Origin: Archilochus colubris
Taxonomy: Eukaryota; Chordata; Aves; Apodiformes; Trochilidae
NCBI GenBank assembly: GCA_023079485.1
Contig: CM041086.1
Location: forward strand, 10,362,401-10,426,400
Reading direction: 5' to 3'
Length of the DNA: 64,000 bases
Both the position numbers and the translations under genes were made by a program. Position 1 is the stretch's first letter, and each line of letters begins with the position of its first letter. This document shows, in pieces, positions 36,096-47,842 of this stretch. The notes under the pieces are model-generated. The model had not been told where the DNA came from. It ran no database searches and saw only the letters and a program-made list of their open reading frames with translations.

Positions 36096-37299
36096 GAACA
36101 GGGAAGTGAGTTATTTATGTCAGGAGGAATTAGGCTGCAGTGCTCCTACCAGAGGGTTTTAGGGATGCTAAAAGTTAACACAAGCTTAAAGAAAGATCAG
36201 GTAAATTTACTGAGAGAGAATTGTTGGGATTAGTAAATGCAAGGAACCACATCTAGCTGTGGGAGCATCCAGCTCTGTGCTTCCTCTGTTGCTGCTTTTT
36301 CTGGTGTCTGTGAGAAGAAACCTTTGGCCTCACCCCCAGTGTCCATCCTCATGTTCTCACAGATCCTGCTATTGCGTTGCTCACTAGGTTGAAGAGAGAC
36401 TTGAATAAAACATGAACTCTAGAGCAGGCTGGTAGAAGACAAACCAAAAATAGTGGAAGAACAGAAGTGAGAAAGTCTTATATTTCTGTAGTTTCAGACT
36501 GCAATGTATGGAGTGAGAAGAGAAACTTAAGGCAGATGTCACTGTGCAGAGCTCTACAGCCAAAAACCCCTCAAAACGTGTTGAATTCTTGTACAGAAAG
36601 GAATATTTAATTTTTCTGAGATCCCTGTGTGTAAACCATGTGCACTTTATAAAATGCATACTCTGGCAACTAATAATTAAGTGAAACAGAAAGATCTGTG
36701 CTCCACTGGGTAATACATACTAAAACAACATGAGAAAGGGAATATCAGGAATTTCTTTATTTTTTAAATCTCCCTCCTTGACTTCAGAAATGCTCTTTAT
36801 AATTTGTTTTCTAGTTATATTGACGTTGTTTGAGTCACCAAAACCAAATGGTGTAGAAGGGTGACAAACAAACTAGTTTGGCACACTAATGGGAGAATGC
36901 CTGTTCATTTTTATGACTTTGAGCAGAGTCCAAAGATTAATTCTGTTAAAATGTATCAGCTGGTAGAAAGCTAATTATAAATGTACTTTCAGTGGAGAAT
37001 ACTGAACTTCAGCAATTTTTGATGTAGAACAAACAGTACTGAAAAGTATTGTCACTATTGATGCCAGCAAAAGGCAGACATTTACATGTCTGTACATGAC
37101 TCTGGAAGGTTCTGTGGGTTTGCTGAAGACAATGAGAGAGGTTTTTGCTGCATTTCAGGAGTAGAAAGCCATTAATCCTCCATAGGCCTGAAGCAGATAG
37201 AATTTTAGAGGCTGTATTTTTACCATGAGGGTTTTTTTAAGCTAAATTTGGTTATTCATCCTAAACTGGTTTTGGTTCTTAGCATCTATCTGGAGTTTA
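36096..37299. other. AT-rich DNA, no gene seen
   Basis: Nothing beyond single-copy sequence was recognised. Confidence 0.5.
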
Positions 37300-37540
37300 G
37301 CTGTTAGTCAGCCTTGGCTGAGCCCCTTAATTTTAACTTTGTTGATCTTCCTGAGGGATTTCTTTCACTATAGAGTGAATTGCTGGGTAAACAATAAATA
37401 CATTTTAACGTTTATTCCCTACAGCGAGGGAGGAGTGATTAAAGCTAAGAAACTCCACAGCTATTGCTGGATTTTGCAAGCATTTGTTGTTACGGATGTA
37501 ATTAAAATCCTGAATGATAATTAAGCTTTTAGGTCAACTC
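37300..37540. promoter_or_regulatory. Possible enhancer-like cluster
   Basis: This stretch has higher sequence complexity than its flanks. It contains a FOX-type GGTAAACAATAAAT, a GTGATTAAAG motif, and repeated homeodomain cores (GTAATTAAAA, ATAATTAAG). A possible plus-strand acceptor (TTATTCCCTACAG) at 37425 opens 31 codons to a stop, but no donor or partner exon supports it. The call rests on motif clustering only and would need conservation evidence. Confidence 0.15.
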
Positions 37541-37726
37541 ATGCTATCCATTAAAAAAGCAAATACCAGTTTATTCCAAAAACATTCTTCTGCATATTTT
37601 GTTGTACAGAACAAATACTGATATAAATTCTGTGTTGATTTTGTTAATTATATTTCCACTGATATACCAGACAACTTTATTTCAGAATATTAATGGCTTT
37701 ATGTTAATTAGGGAAGGGATTTACAA

Positions 37727-37750
37727 ATAACTTTGCTTCTGCAAAGTTAT
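37727..37750. repeat. Perfect hairpin, 10-bp arms
   Basis: ATAACTTTGC and GCAAAGTTAT are perfect complements separated by TTCT. No terminator-like or microRNA-length structure is evident. Confidence 0.8.
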
Positions 37751-37987
37751 AAATCTGTTCTGTGCTGGAAAGAGATGCAATTCCCACTGATTTCAGGATA
37801 TAATCCTAGTTACTGTTGTCAATACCAGAAAGGAAAGAAAGGAAGATTCTAGCAGCTCATGGCTTGTGAGACTCCTATTTTCACATGGACCTCATTTGAG
37901 AAATGCTAAAATTTCCAATAATTTCTCCTTGCTTTTTAGCAGTGCTGTACTCATAGGACTCTTCCTATTTTACCCTTTTCTGTTCAC

Positions 37988-38037
37988 CTATATATATATA
38001 TGTATGTGTATATATATATATATTATTTTTTTTTTTT
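37988..38037. repeat. (TA)n/(TATG)n microsatellite plus T-run
   Basis: Two TA runs flank a TGTATGTG core, followed by TATTA and about 13 T residues. A likely length-variable compound microsatellite. Confidence 0.9.
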
Positions 38038-41000
38038 CTGTACCAAGATGGACAAGTGACAAATGCCTGGTCCAGAGAACAATTCTTTTGCTCTCTGACC
38101 AACATTTTCTGTTCAGTCATGGGGATTTTCTGTAAGCATTCATCCAGTAGCTTTATAGTCTGGCATTCATTTAGCCCATCAGATTCCTAATAGTGAGGGG
38201 AGATTTAGATGGGTCCACTGCCATGTCTGTTCCCCAAGTATTCCTAAATGCCTTTAAGTTAGACAGAAGCAGAAAATGTTGGATTTATTTTCTTGGATTT
38301 TTTTGTTATATTCCTGGATGGATAAAACTGATTTTGCCCTTTCTACCATTCTTTCAATCCTGACAATGCAAAGGAAACTAGGAGGAAGCATTGTTGACCA
38401 AGAAAATGAGTCCTAGAAATCCTGAAACCATCTTTGAGTATTGATCTGCCACTGAAGGCTTTTCTTTATAAAGATGCCTGGAACTGGGGGTTCCTGGATC
38501 ACTGCCCACCTCCTGCCGTGGGAGCTGGATGTTTTCTGTTTCAGTCTCATCAAAGCTGACTTCAAGTGGACAAACATCCTTTAGGGTGTGGAATGATCAA
38601 TTGGCCAGAGGTAGACATTCAATTTTTAGATGGATAAAACAGAGCCAGAATGGGGAAATAAGTGGCTGTCTCTCCCTGTTTGTTAGAATTATCAACAGGG
38701 AGGCAAGGTCTTGGTTTCATTCGTGGCAGTTAAAAGCAAACAGGTTTTACTTGTACTGTGGATTTCAAGGGAGTAACTGAGAGATTGACCTGGAGAGTTT
38801 TTTTTTTAAAAAACAAAAATTGTAATCTAGCTATTAATATTTGTCAAATTAATACAAATGCCTTTGGAACAAATACAAAAGCTTACCTTAGTTTCTAGAA
38901 GTAATTTCAGTTCAGTAAAATATTGAGATATTGCGTTTTGAAAGCTTTTTTTTCCCCACACTTTTACAGCTGTATTAGAAATATATCAACCTCTTCTACC
39001 CCATTTTAGGTTAATCATTCCAAGTTCTAAAAACCATAATATTAGATCTATAATAAGTGGTAGAAAAATTGTTGACAGATTTGTTCTTTCCTTTGGCACA
39101 GTAATTGTTTGTTGTGTAAGATTTGCTGAAAAGTAGGTATTTTTTGTTTGTTTGTTTTTTGTTAGAAGTGTCTAGATTACATAGCAGTATTATTAGCTAA
39201 GAATTAAATTTACCATGATGCTGAATAAAACCAGGAGGAAGCAGCAAATTCTTCCAGGCAAGCTGTTAGGAAGCTATTGTTCACCCTTCTGGAGATAGTA
39301 AGCTTGTGCAACAGTGACTTTAAAGCCACAAAGATCCACTCGCTCAGGACAGAGAAAGATTTTGATTTGGCTTTTGAAAACAGGCCAGGTTGGAGGAGGT
39401 GCAGGAGCCCTGGCTGCTTACAGAAAACAAGGAGCATGTTTTAGGGAAAAAAGAAAGATGTCCAAGGAGCAGGATGCAGTGTAGAAGTTATTGTTGATTG
39501 CTGCTTCCCATTCTTTGTCAAAGCAAGGACAAGGGGACAGTTGGGTTGTGTGTCTACACCCTGAACACTAGAACAGCTGAAAGATTGGATTTATTAGCTC
39601 AGCCATGAGCTGTTCCCAGAGCTTTGTGTTCAGTATATTGTGTTGTGAGTTCAGCAGCACAGAACACATTAATTCTTTGGGATGATAATGAACGCTCAGA
39701 GCAGGGCACAAATGAGATGAGAACCACCATGGGACACACAGTAATGGTTTCAGAAGCATGCTGCCATTTCCTGGGTCTGCATTATGTGTCAGAAAGACAT
39801 TAAAATAGCTTGTTTCCAAACAATGAGTTTTTCAAACTGAATAATTCCATTTAAACCAAAGCTGGCTCTGCTGCCATTATGACATAATAATAATCATTAA
39901 AATCTTATTGATCTCTCTTAAAATACAGTTGTAGCATTTATAAATCTGTTGTGACTTAACACTTCTCATGAAAAATACCATCAGTCAATTAAAATGCTGA
40001 AGGAGAAATTAGCTATAGGATTAGATGAACCAAACAGATGAAAGCTGTGAAATTATTTCATACCTAGGAAATAAAGCTTCAAACAAAATACATTTAAAAG
40101 AAGAACCACTGAGATGTTTATATGGAGAGAAAATTTACAGATTCTTGAAATGACTTATTTTCATAATTTGAAATAAGACCTCCAACTGCTTGACTCCTCT
40201 TGGCAGCTCTTAACAATTTAGTAACATACCAGGAAAGTAATTTTCAGTATCTGTGTAAGAATACAGGAATTAAGTATCTCCTTTCTTCATTAAGATGTTT
40301 CCAAACTCAAAGTTATAATGAGGAAGTTAATTTCATAAAAAATAGATTGCTTCTAGTTCTGTCTTTTATTAAATAAGGAAACACAGCTACATTTTCCTCC
40401 TTTCTCAATTGCTGTGGGGTTTATCTGAGTTTGTATGCAGAGAGGCAAATACCTAAGGCTCTTAAAGGACTGGGCACTTTACCTTCCACAGTAAGACAAG
40501 TTCAGAAATGAGATACTTCTCTGGTAAAACTTTATCAACATCATTACCTGACTTCAATAACACCAGCTAAATTTTTAGTGCAAAGAACCTAAAGAAGTTT
40601 GAGTACAAAATAATTACAGACATGGGAAAGCAGTGGAAGATCAGTTTAATTCTGCGTGGACCTGCTGTATGAAAAAACTGATAGAACACCATTCTTTTAA
40701 CCCCCAAATTGCCATTTATTAATTGGAACATCTAACAGGACACAAATTAATGTGTGAGCAGAAATGCAAGAAGCAGTTAGAGTAAAATCTTTTTTTTTTT
40801 TTTAATGGAGTTATTAGAAGCTTGTTTCTTTTCCGTATCTTAGGCTTGAGTTTTAGTTTTTTACAGTTATATACTCACTGAATGAGACAATATTTACCAA
40901 AATATTGCTTGTAAGAATGGCATTAGTACTAGAAGCCTAGTTAAATACATTTTTAGCAAGACCTTAGTCTTGCTGAAAAAGTTCTTAATGGCTTAAAAAA

Positions 41001-44000
41001 ATATTAAAAATAAGTATCCAGGAGCCAAGGATAATTGTAACTTGCTGTTAAAGCAGTTAGTGGCTTCAGTAGGTTATATCATGGCACATCTTTTGTATTT
41101 GATCTCCCATCTTGAAGAAGTTTATATGCTAATAGGAATAGAAATGGAGATATATGGTAGTTTTATTTCATACTGTTTTCAGTTCCACTCTAATGTCTAT
41201 GTGTACATCCTGGAAATGTCTAGGACCAAATAAATGAGCTCTTGCACTTTGCATAGTTAGAGAGCTCAATCTGTGCACAGCTTTTCTAGTGCAGTAATGT
41301 CAGTTCAAAAATGAATTATTTCAGTATGGTATATTAAACAAAAAATATCTGTCATCAAACTGTGTCAGCAATACTGCCCTCATTTTCATGGCCCTTTTTT
41401 GTATCTATCTCAAATAATACTCCATAATGCATTAGGATTTAAAGGAACTCAGTTTTAAGCTTTATATGATCACGTGAATAGTATTTTTAGACAAATGCTC
41501 AAGTTGGACTTCAGAACTTTATTGCTGACATAACTTACTTGAAGCATGACCCGAGTTTACTTCCATATATGAATTTTTTATGAAAGGATTAGGACTGGCC
41601 TTTGGAAAGCAATCTCAGTTCCCTTATTAATACACCATTCCTTTTCACAGGCAGCTTTGATCTGCTGTTCTCTGAAACCATCCAGCATTTTCTTTAATAG
41701 AGGTTTAATACTGGATATGTACTTAGAAAACAAAGTGATATATTGAGATTCTTACATAACATCTAGTGAAGGACTGTAAGCCTTATGAGATAAACAACCA
41801 AATGTGAATAACTTAGGATAACTCATGATACCTCAGAATGGGTGAGTAAAAGACTAATAATAAATGCTCCAAATGGTAAAAATATTGCTGCCAGTAAAGA
41901 ATTACATTTCTGAAAAGCACTGAAAGCCATGTTTCAAAAAAAAAAAAAAGAACAAACCAAACCACCTTTAGGGTTACGTAGTCTTACTTCTTACATGTTT
42001 TTTTCTACCTCTGCTCAATTTTACAGGATTTCATCCTCCTAGCACTGTCACATAGTTAGAAACTCATTGCCAATCACTCTCCTGACCTCCATCACCTCAG
42101 TCACACCAAATGATTTGTCACTGTCAGGAGTATGTAAAACTGTACAGAAAATATTAGGTTTCTGTCCCAGCTCTTTCCTCCTTCTCTACTTCTCTGCAAA
42201 CTGCTTGTTCCTCTTGAGGAGTGGCTAGAAAGGGGGGGAAAGATTGTGCAAATACAGAGCTTTATCCCAGTAAGGGGAGACAGAGAATGAACTGCTGAAA
42301 GAGGTTAGAGCAGCACAGCCAAGCAGGGGGAGGGAAGTGATGTCCTGAGTGATTTGGAATGACAGGGGTTTAATCAGAAAGGATGTCTGTGAAGTCTGAA
42401 TGAAAAAGCTGAGAGAAAGGAAAGAGTTTAATTAATAGTTATGGAAAAGGAAAGAAACAGGGATACCATCATAATTTTCACCTTGTAAAGCATTACAATG
42501 TGTTTAACTTGAAGCCCCACCAAATAGTTCTGAATGGAAAATAAAAAACACTGCTGAGTGACTGACATGTGGATTAAATCAATGTTCACAAGTGGAACCA
42601 GGACCAAGTTCTTATCTTTTTTTTTAAAGATACTTTTTCATTATGCCTTCAAAACAAGAATGCAAATTAAAATCAGATTTTGTACTTCAAATTACTTGAA
42701 TAGGATATTCACACAAGTACAGAAGTTCTTAGCCACTGTAGATTATAGATCTAAGTTATCTTGCATGCTCTAAACCATTTTCTTTTACTATCACTAACTC
42801 CCTGTTTCATGTACAATAGCATATGATTTTCTGCTGGGATTGCATGAGGAGCTTCGTAATGCTTTTGGTACCTCCAGAGGCTTAATGTGTGTTTTATCAG
42901 CTATTGGAAGCTGATAACAATGTCACGTGTTCTTTTCCATTTTGATGTCAGTAATACAAGGTGTTGTACAAGTTTCTGGGTCTCAGGCTTTTTTGATACA
43001 GTACATTTATTTTGTAAGTCTAAAGACGCTGATGGAACCAAAATGAACTGAAGAGATGTTGACAACATGAGCTTTAGGCATAGGAAAAAAAGGACAAAAT
43101 TGAACTCAAAGAGTGTACTTGATTATGAGTTTTAGTATGTGCTTTTATAAAATTAATGTACTTAAATCTCTTAAACTAGAAGCTAAATTATTTTCAACAA
43201 AGGTGGGGTTTTTTGGCTTTTACTGGGGAGTGGGAGGGGATGATGTTCCTTTGTATCTAACCAGGACCTGCAGGGTTGCTGGAATTAATGGGGTTTATCC
43301 CTTTCTCAATGACTTTTGAATCGACTCATTTATGAATATTGTTATTGTTCAATAATGAATTTTACACAGAGCCATAAAAATGCTGTAATCTTTAATCACC
43401 TTCTATCTGTTTATTTGTACTGATCCAGCACTGGGAGTTTTTCAGTTGAGTTAGAGGAAAAATTAGCTCACTGCTCAGTTTAGAGGATGTCACACATTTA
43501 AGAATTCCCAAAGTTTCATGGAAACTAAGCTGTCTGCTCTCTTAAGATATTGAAGTTTTGGGGGTTTTTTGGTGCCTATTTATTCAGGTTATTTGTAGTA
43601 CGGAGGTATTTGTAATCTATACTCCAGTATGTTTGAGTGAAGGTGCTAGGTTGGATTTGCATGGAGGGAAAAATGAGACTGTTGGCCAGGCAGTGCTGCT
43701 GGAACAGATGCACAAATGTGTTCTTTGGTGAAAGAGAGTGAGAGGATTGCCAGTTCTTCCATCCCATTGCCCTTGTTCAGTGAGCCTGATCTAGATTATG
43801 TTACACCAATCATCACACACTTGGATCTGCTTGTAAATATAATCTGACATACAGGCTTTGATGGAGCTGATTTCTCCTGGGATTTATGCTTCAGTCTCTG
43901 GGCTGAATTTAGGGACCTTTCTGTTTAAAAATTCTCCACACTGAATATTCAGAGAAGAGAGAGAGCAGGGAAAAAACCCAAAACTCCTCCAAGGGATAGT

Positions 44001-45719
44001 GTTACTAGATATTATTATTCCTTGGACATTTTCCATATTATTTGTTATTTTCTGCTAATGAAACAAAACCGACACTGTCTTATTTGACTTTTACAGGAAG
44101 TAGTAAATAAGGTTTTATGTAAAGACTTGATGATTTCTTAAGGGAAACAGAAATAGTCAATTCTCTTCCCTTTCTGAGCCAAATATTCAAATGTTGCACT
44201 TTAGAGTGTCCAGTTTTAGTTCTTGATATTGAAGACAAATAATTAAATGTTGCTTCAAGTTTTGTTTTGTTTTGTTTTTTCCTGAAGACACACGGAGCCA
44301 AAGTTTTGAATACAGTTGTTGAGGATGTAGTTACCCTAAAGATTAACCTTCTCATTTACTCTGTGGCAAAGTAGGTACTACTCAGCTGTGCAGAACAGTT
44401 GCACAATTTAGTAACATACAGTAGTAGGATGCCACAACAATTTAACACCATGTAATCTTTTAAAACTATTCCAGGTGTATCATTATATATGAATTATAGG
44501 ATGATGTTTTTTCAAAGTGGTTTATTTAGTACCAGTATAGGAGGCACCATATTGTAAAAGCAATTTCACTGTATATTACAACGTGTGTTTTATATAGAAA
44601 TTGCTCGTGTCGTTTGAGCCCCCAGAGTAAGTCCTTTCTTGTGCTCTGAAATGGACATCTGTTGATTCAATTGTTTCACATACCCTGGCATCACTGCATA
44701 TTTTGAACTTCTGTGTTTCCAGAGTACATTTGATCTGTTCAGCTTTGAATCAGCTGCTGTGTCTCATCAGAGCAGGGGGAGTGTTAAGGAACATTGCTTT
44801 GCATGGCTGTCACTGTGTTACAGGCAGTGTGTAAACAGGAAACGGTCAATACCCCAAGAGTAAGAGACACGTAGCTACTCAGTTCTTGTTTTCCTTCCTC
44901 ATTTTGTTCACATGAATGCAGAAGACAGATTGGATAAGTATTTGTAGAAATGGGTGCTTAAAATGAGGCATCATCTTACTTTACACTAAACATTTCCTGA
45001 GAGGTAATTTTTGCTTGTTCCCTTTTCTCCAGTGAAGCTCTATGTGTGAGTTAATGCACCTCATTCTTGTTGCAGTCTGAAATTGTTTAGGTGTTAATAA
45101 AAATAGTTGAATACCTTCCTTGATTTTAGGATTAAAAAGCACTATATGCATACATTGGCTGGTTTTCAGCAGGCAGCACAATAAATCTACCATCAATTAG
45201 CAATAGAAATATAGACCTGTTAAAAAACAACTGATCTGATGATTCTTAACAACTGAAACTGAACCTTGTAGTTATTCATGAAGTATTTACAGGATGAGTA
45301 AGAAGATTAAGAAATTGAAGTTGAAATTCCCAAATGTATTGCCCAAACCTGATACACTGGAGGTCATCTCTACTGTGTAAGAGAATTAGACAAGAAGAGT
45401 GCTTTTTATTGACACTGCAAGGGAGGTACTGGGTTTAAAAAAAAAAATCACTCTCCTGAAAGATTTATCTGCGCCTGATCTCTTTTTTTGCATAGGCATA
45501 TGCTGTCATCTCTATCTACATAGGTTTAAGATACCCAGTATTTTTCAGAAAATAGAATTATCTAATTATAAATAAACGCCACGAAGCTTGGAAGTAACTG
45601 GATTATTTTCTCTGTGTATATAGAATCTCCCTTTTTAACTCCTTCCTTCCTGCCAAGCCATCCATAAAGATAAAAAGTGAAGTGCACAGATTCCCTCAGC
45701 ATCTTTTCAATTTATTGTT
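38038..45719. other. AT-rich DNA, no gene seen
   Basis: Single-copy AT-rich sequence with small homopolymer tracts (T-run near 40,790, A-run near 41,937) and (TTTG)/(TTTTG) tracts near 39,141 and 44,264. No splice-bounded ORF stood out. Confidence 0.45.
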
Positions 45720-46130
45720 GTGGCAGAGCTGTGAGATGTGTTGGCAGCACAGGCTGAGTCCACACTTTTGAGCAGCTCTTGAGGCTCTCCCCATGTTGCT
45801 CTCCAGCCATGCCTTGCTGCATCCTGCCTCCACATGGGAGGAAACTACAATGTGCACTCAGGTTTCCTTTCAAAGGAACAATTGGAAAAGAAACCAGAAT
45901 TGTGTGTGCGGTGCTCAGGGCTTCAGAGCTCTCAGTTCTGTTTCTGAGATGCTGCCTGGATGTGTGGTTGGGAGACAGGGGCTGTTGAGTTCCCCACAGA
46001 GCACCCATGCCCTGCAAAATGGGTGCAAACCCAGAGATCTGGCCACACAACTTGGGGAACCCCTCACCAGTATTGCCTTAAGTGAAGGAAAAAATATTGC
46101 AGAAATAAAAAAGCTGCTAAGGATCTCTTG
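45720..46130. other. GC-richer island of unknown origin
   Basis: Open on both strands for 112 codons (minus 45712-46050 and plus 45793-46131), which reflects base composition. No domain, splice pair or repeat family was recognised. A decayed retroelement is possible. Confidence 0.25.
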
Positions 46131-47741
46131 AACACTTTCTGGTGAGGCCATATCACCCAGTTTGTAATTTCTTTGTCCTTTTCTCTTTCAACAAGACCAG
46201 GGTTCAGTTTCTTCTTTCCTTATGCTCTGCTCTTCAGTTCTGTTGCATCCTCAGTTTTCCTGTCACATAACCCTGTATCAGCCATGGCCATTTTAACCTT
46301 CTTGATGTTTTCAAGTGTTACAAATGAGAGACTTTTCAACTGTTTTTTCCTCACTGAGGAGACACTTTATAAAGATCCACTTCCTCTGTTCATGTAAATA
46401 AATTAAAGCCTACCTCAGAAATGTTGTAAGCATCTAGGCATGTGAGTACACTATCTAGTTGAATCCTTCTTGATGAAGTCATTTATTTATCTACATTATA
46501 AATTAAGGAAATGGTGAGGAACACATGGTGCTGTAGTTTCAACCAGAAAGTAGTCTGAGAGGAGAGATTGGATCTGTGAACAATGGAGACAGGAGAGCAG
46601 GTATCCAAAGACAAGCACCCAGTTGAGTGTAAAATTACAGTCATGCTGATTGTTTTCCTAGCATATTGCTTCTCCTTGGATTGCAATTTTTTTGTGAATT
46701 CTTGATGCCAGACTTTGTGGGATAAATTCACTTAGTCTGGCTTCATGAGCCTTCAGAGTGTAATTCCGAACAATGAGCCTAATTTAATTTCCCTAAGTCA
46801 CCCTCTGGAGGAGGGTCTTTTTCTGTTGAGGTACCCAGAGAATTTTGTTTCATATTATTGGTATCTATAATGTACTTCTCTTTCCCACTGTGTTTTCAGA
46901 TAAGCCTGTAAAGCATCTGCCAGACTGAGGGCATTATTACAATTCCTATTACAATTCCAGTAATATTTTGTTGAATAAGAGCTCAAGGATACTGAAGTCC
47001 AAAAGACAATGAAACTCTAATTGCAGTAGCTCTGATTTCTAACAGTCATTTTTACCTTTGAGAGGTTGTGGGGGATTTTTTGTCAAGGGGCTGTCAATAA
47101 ATTCCCCTCTATAAGGACCTATGTTCTGTTCATTTCACCAATAATGTAATGAAAGTATCAGTAGTTAAATGTTAATAAGCATGCAGTTTGTCTTCACTTA
47201 TACAAGAAGCTTTATTACCTGTAATTTAAATCTTTAATGAGGTTCAATTTCTTTGGAAGGTAACCCTAATCTACATATTCTAAAATATGCAAAGGTAATT
47301 AATTGTAATTAACTTGATATGTAGTGCCTGTATAGGCAAATATTCCAAGGTTAGAAGTGCAGGGTTCAAAGAACAACCATTTCTCTGCCCACATAGGAGG
47401 TTGGTGTTACACATGAAGAGTATGTTTCCTCTTCTCTGCACCAAAAAGAACTGCTCCACCCCTTGTCCCAGTGCTGGCAGGCTCAGAGGTGACACCCTTT
47501 GCAGAGGTGTGCTCTGCCCATTATCCAGAGAGATTCCTAAAACCTTTTGACCCAGTTCTTGGTGTTTCCCTGCACTGTAAAAAGCAGCAAAGTCAACTGT
47601 TACAGCATTTCAAAGATGTATTGTTTCCTTGGATAAGCTTATGGTTTTCCTATGACTTATTCCAAAGGCTCAAATAATAAGCATGCAAACGATATGTCAA
47701 GGCAGGAACCAAATTAAGTTTTTTTTTATCTTACCTTTAAG
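46131..47741. other. AT-rich DNA, no gene seen
   Basis: No feature beyond short incidental ORFs. Confidence 0.5.
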
Positions 47742-47842
47742 AAGATTGAATTGGAAGTAGCCAACTTTCAGATAATGGCACGACGCTGCAAAGGATGTGG
47801 AGTTGTGGAAGGCTTTAAAATGAAAGAATTGCCAACACACAA
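47742..47842 (+). CDS. Candidate internal coding exon with Cys-X2-Cys
   Basis: A strong polypyrimidine acceptor (TTTTTTATCTTACCTTTAAG) and a good donor (CACAA|GTATGT) bound 101 nt. Only one frame is open through it: 33 codons plus 2 bases, reading KIELEVANFQIMARRC then KGCGVVEGFKMKELPTHK. The RRCKGCG segment is a CxxC pair of the kind found in zinc ribbons and knuckles, but one pair alone proves nothing. Neighbouring exons were not identified. It is one of the better splice-bounded segments on the plus strand. Confidence 0.3.
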
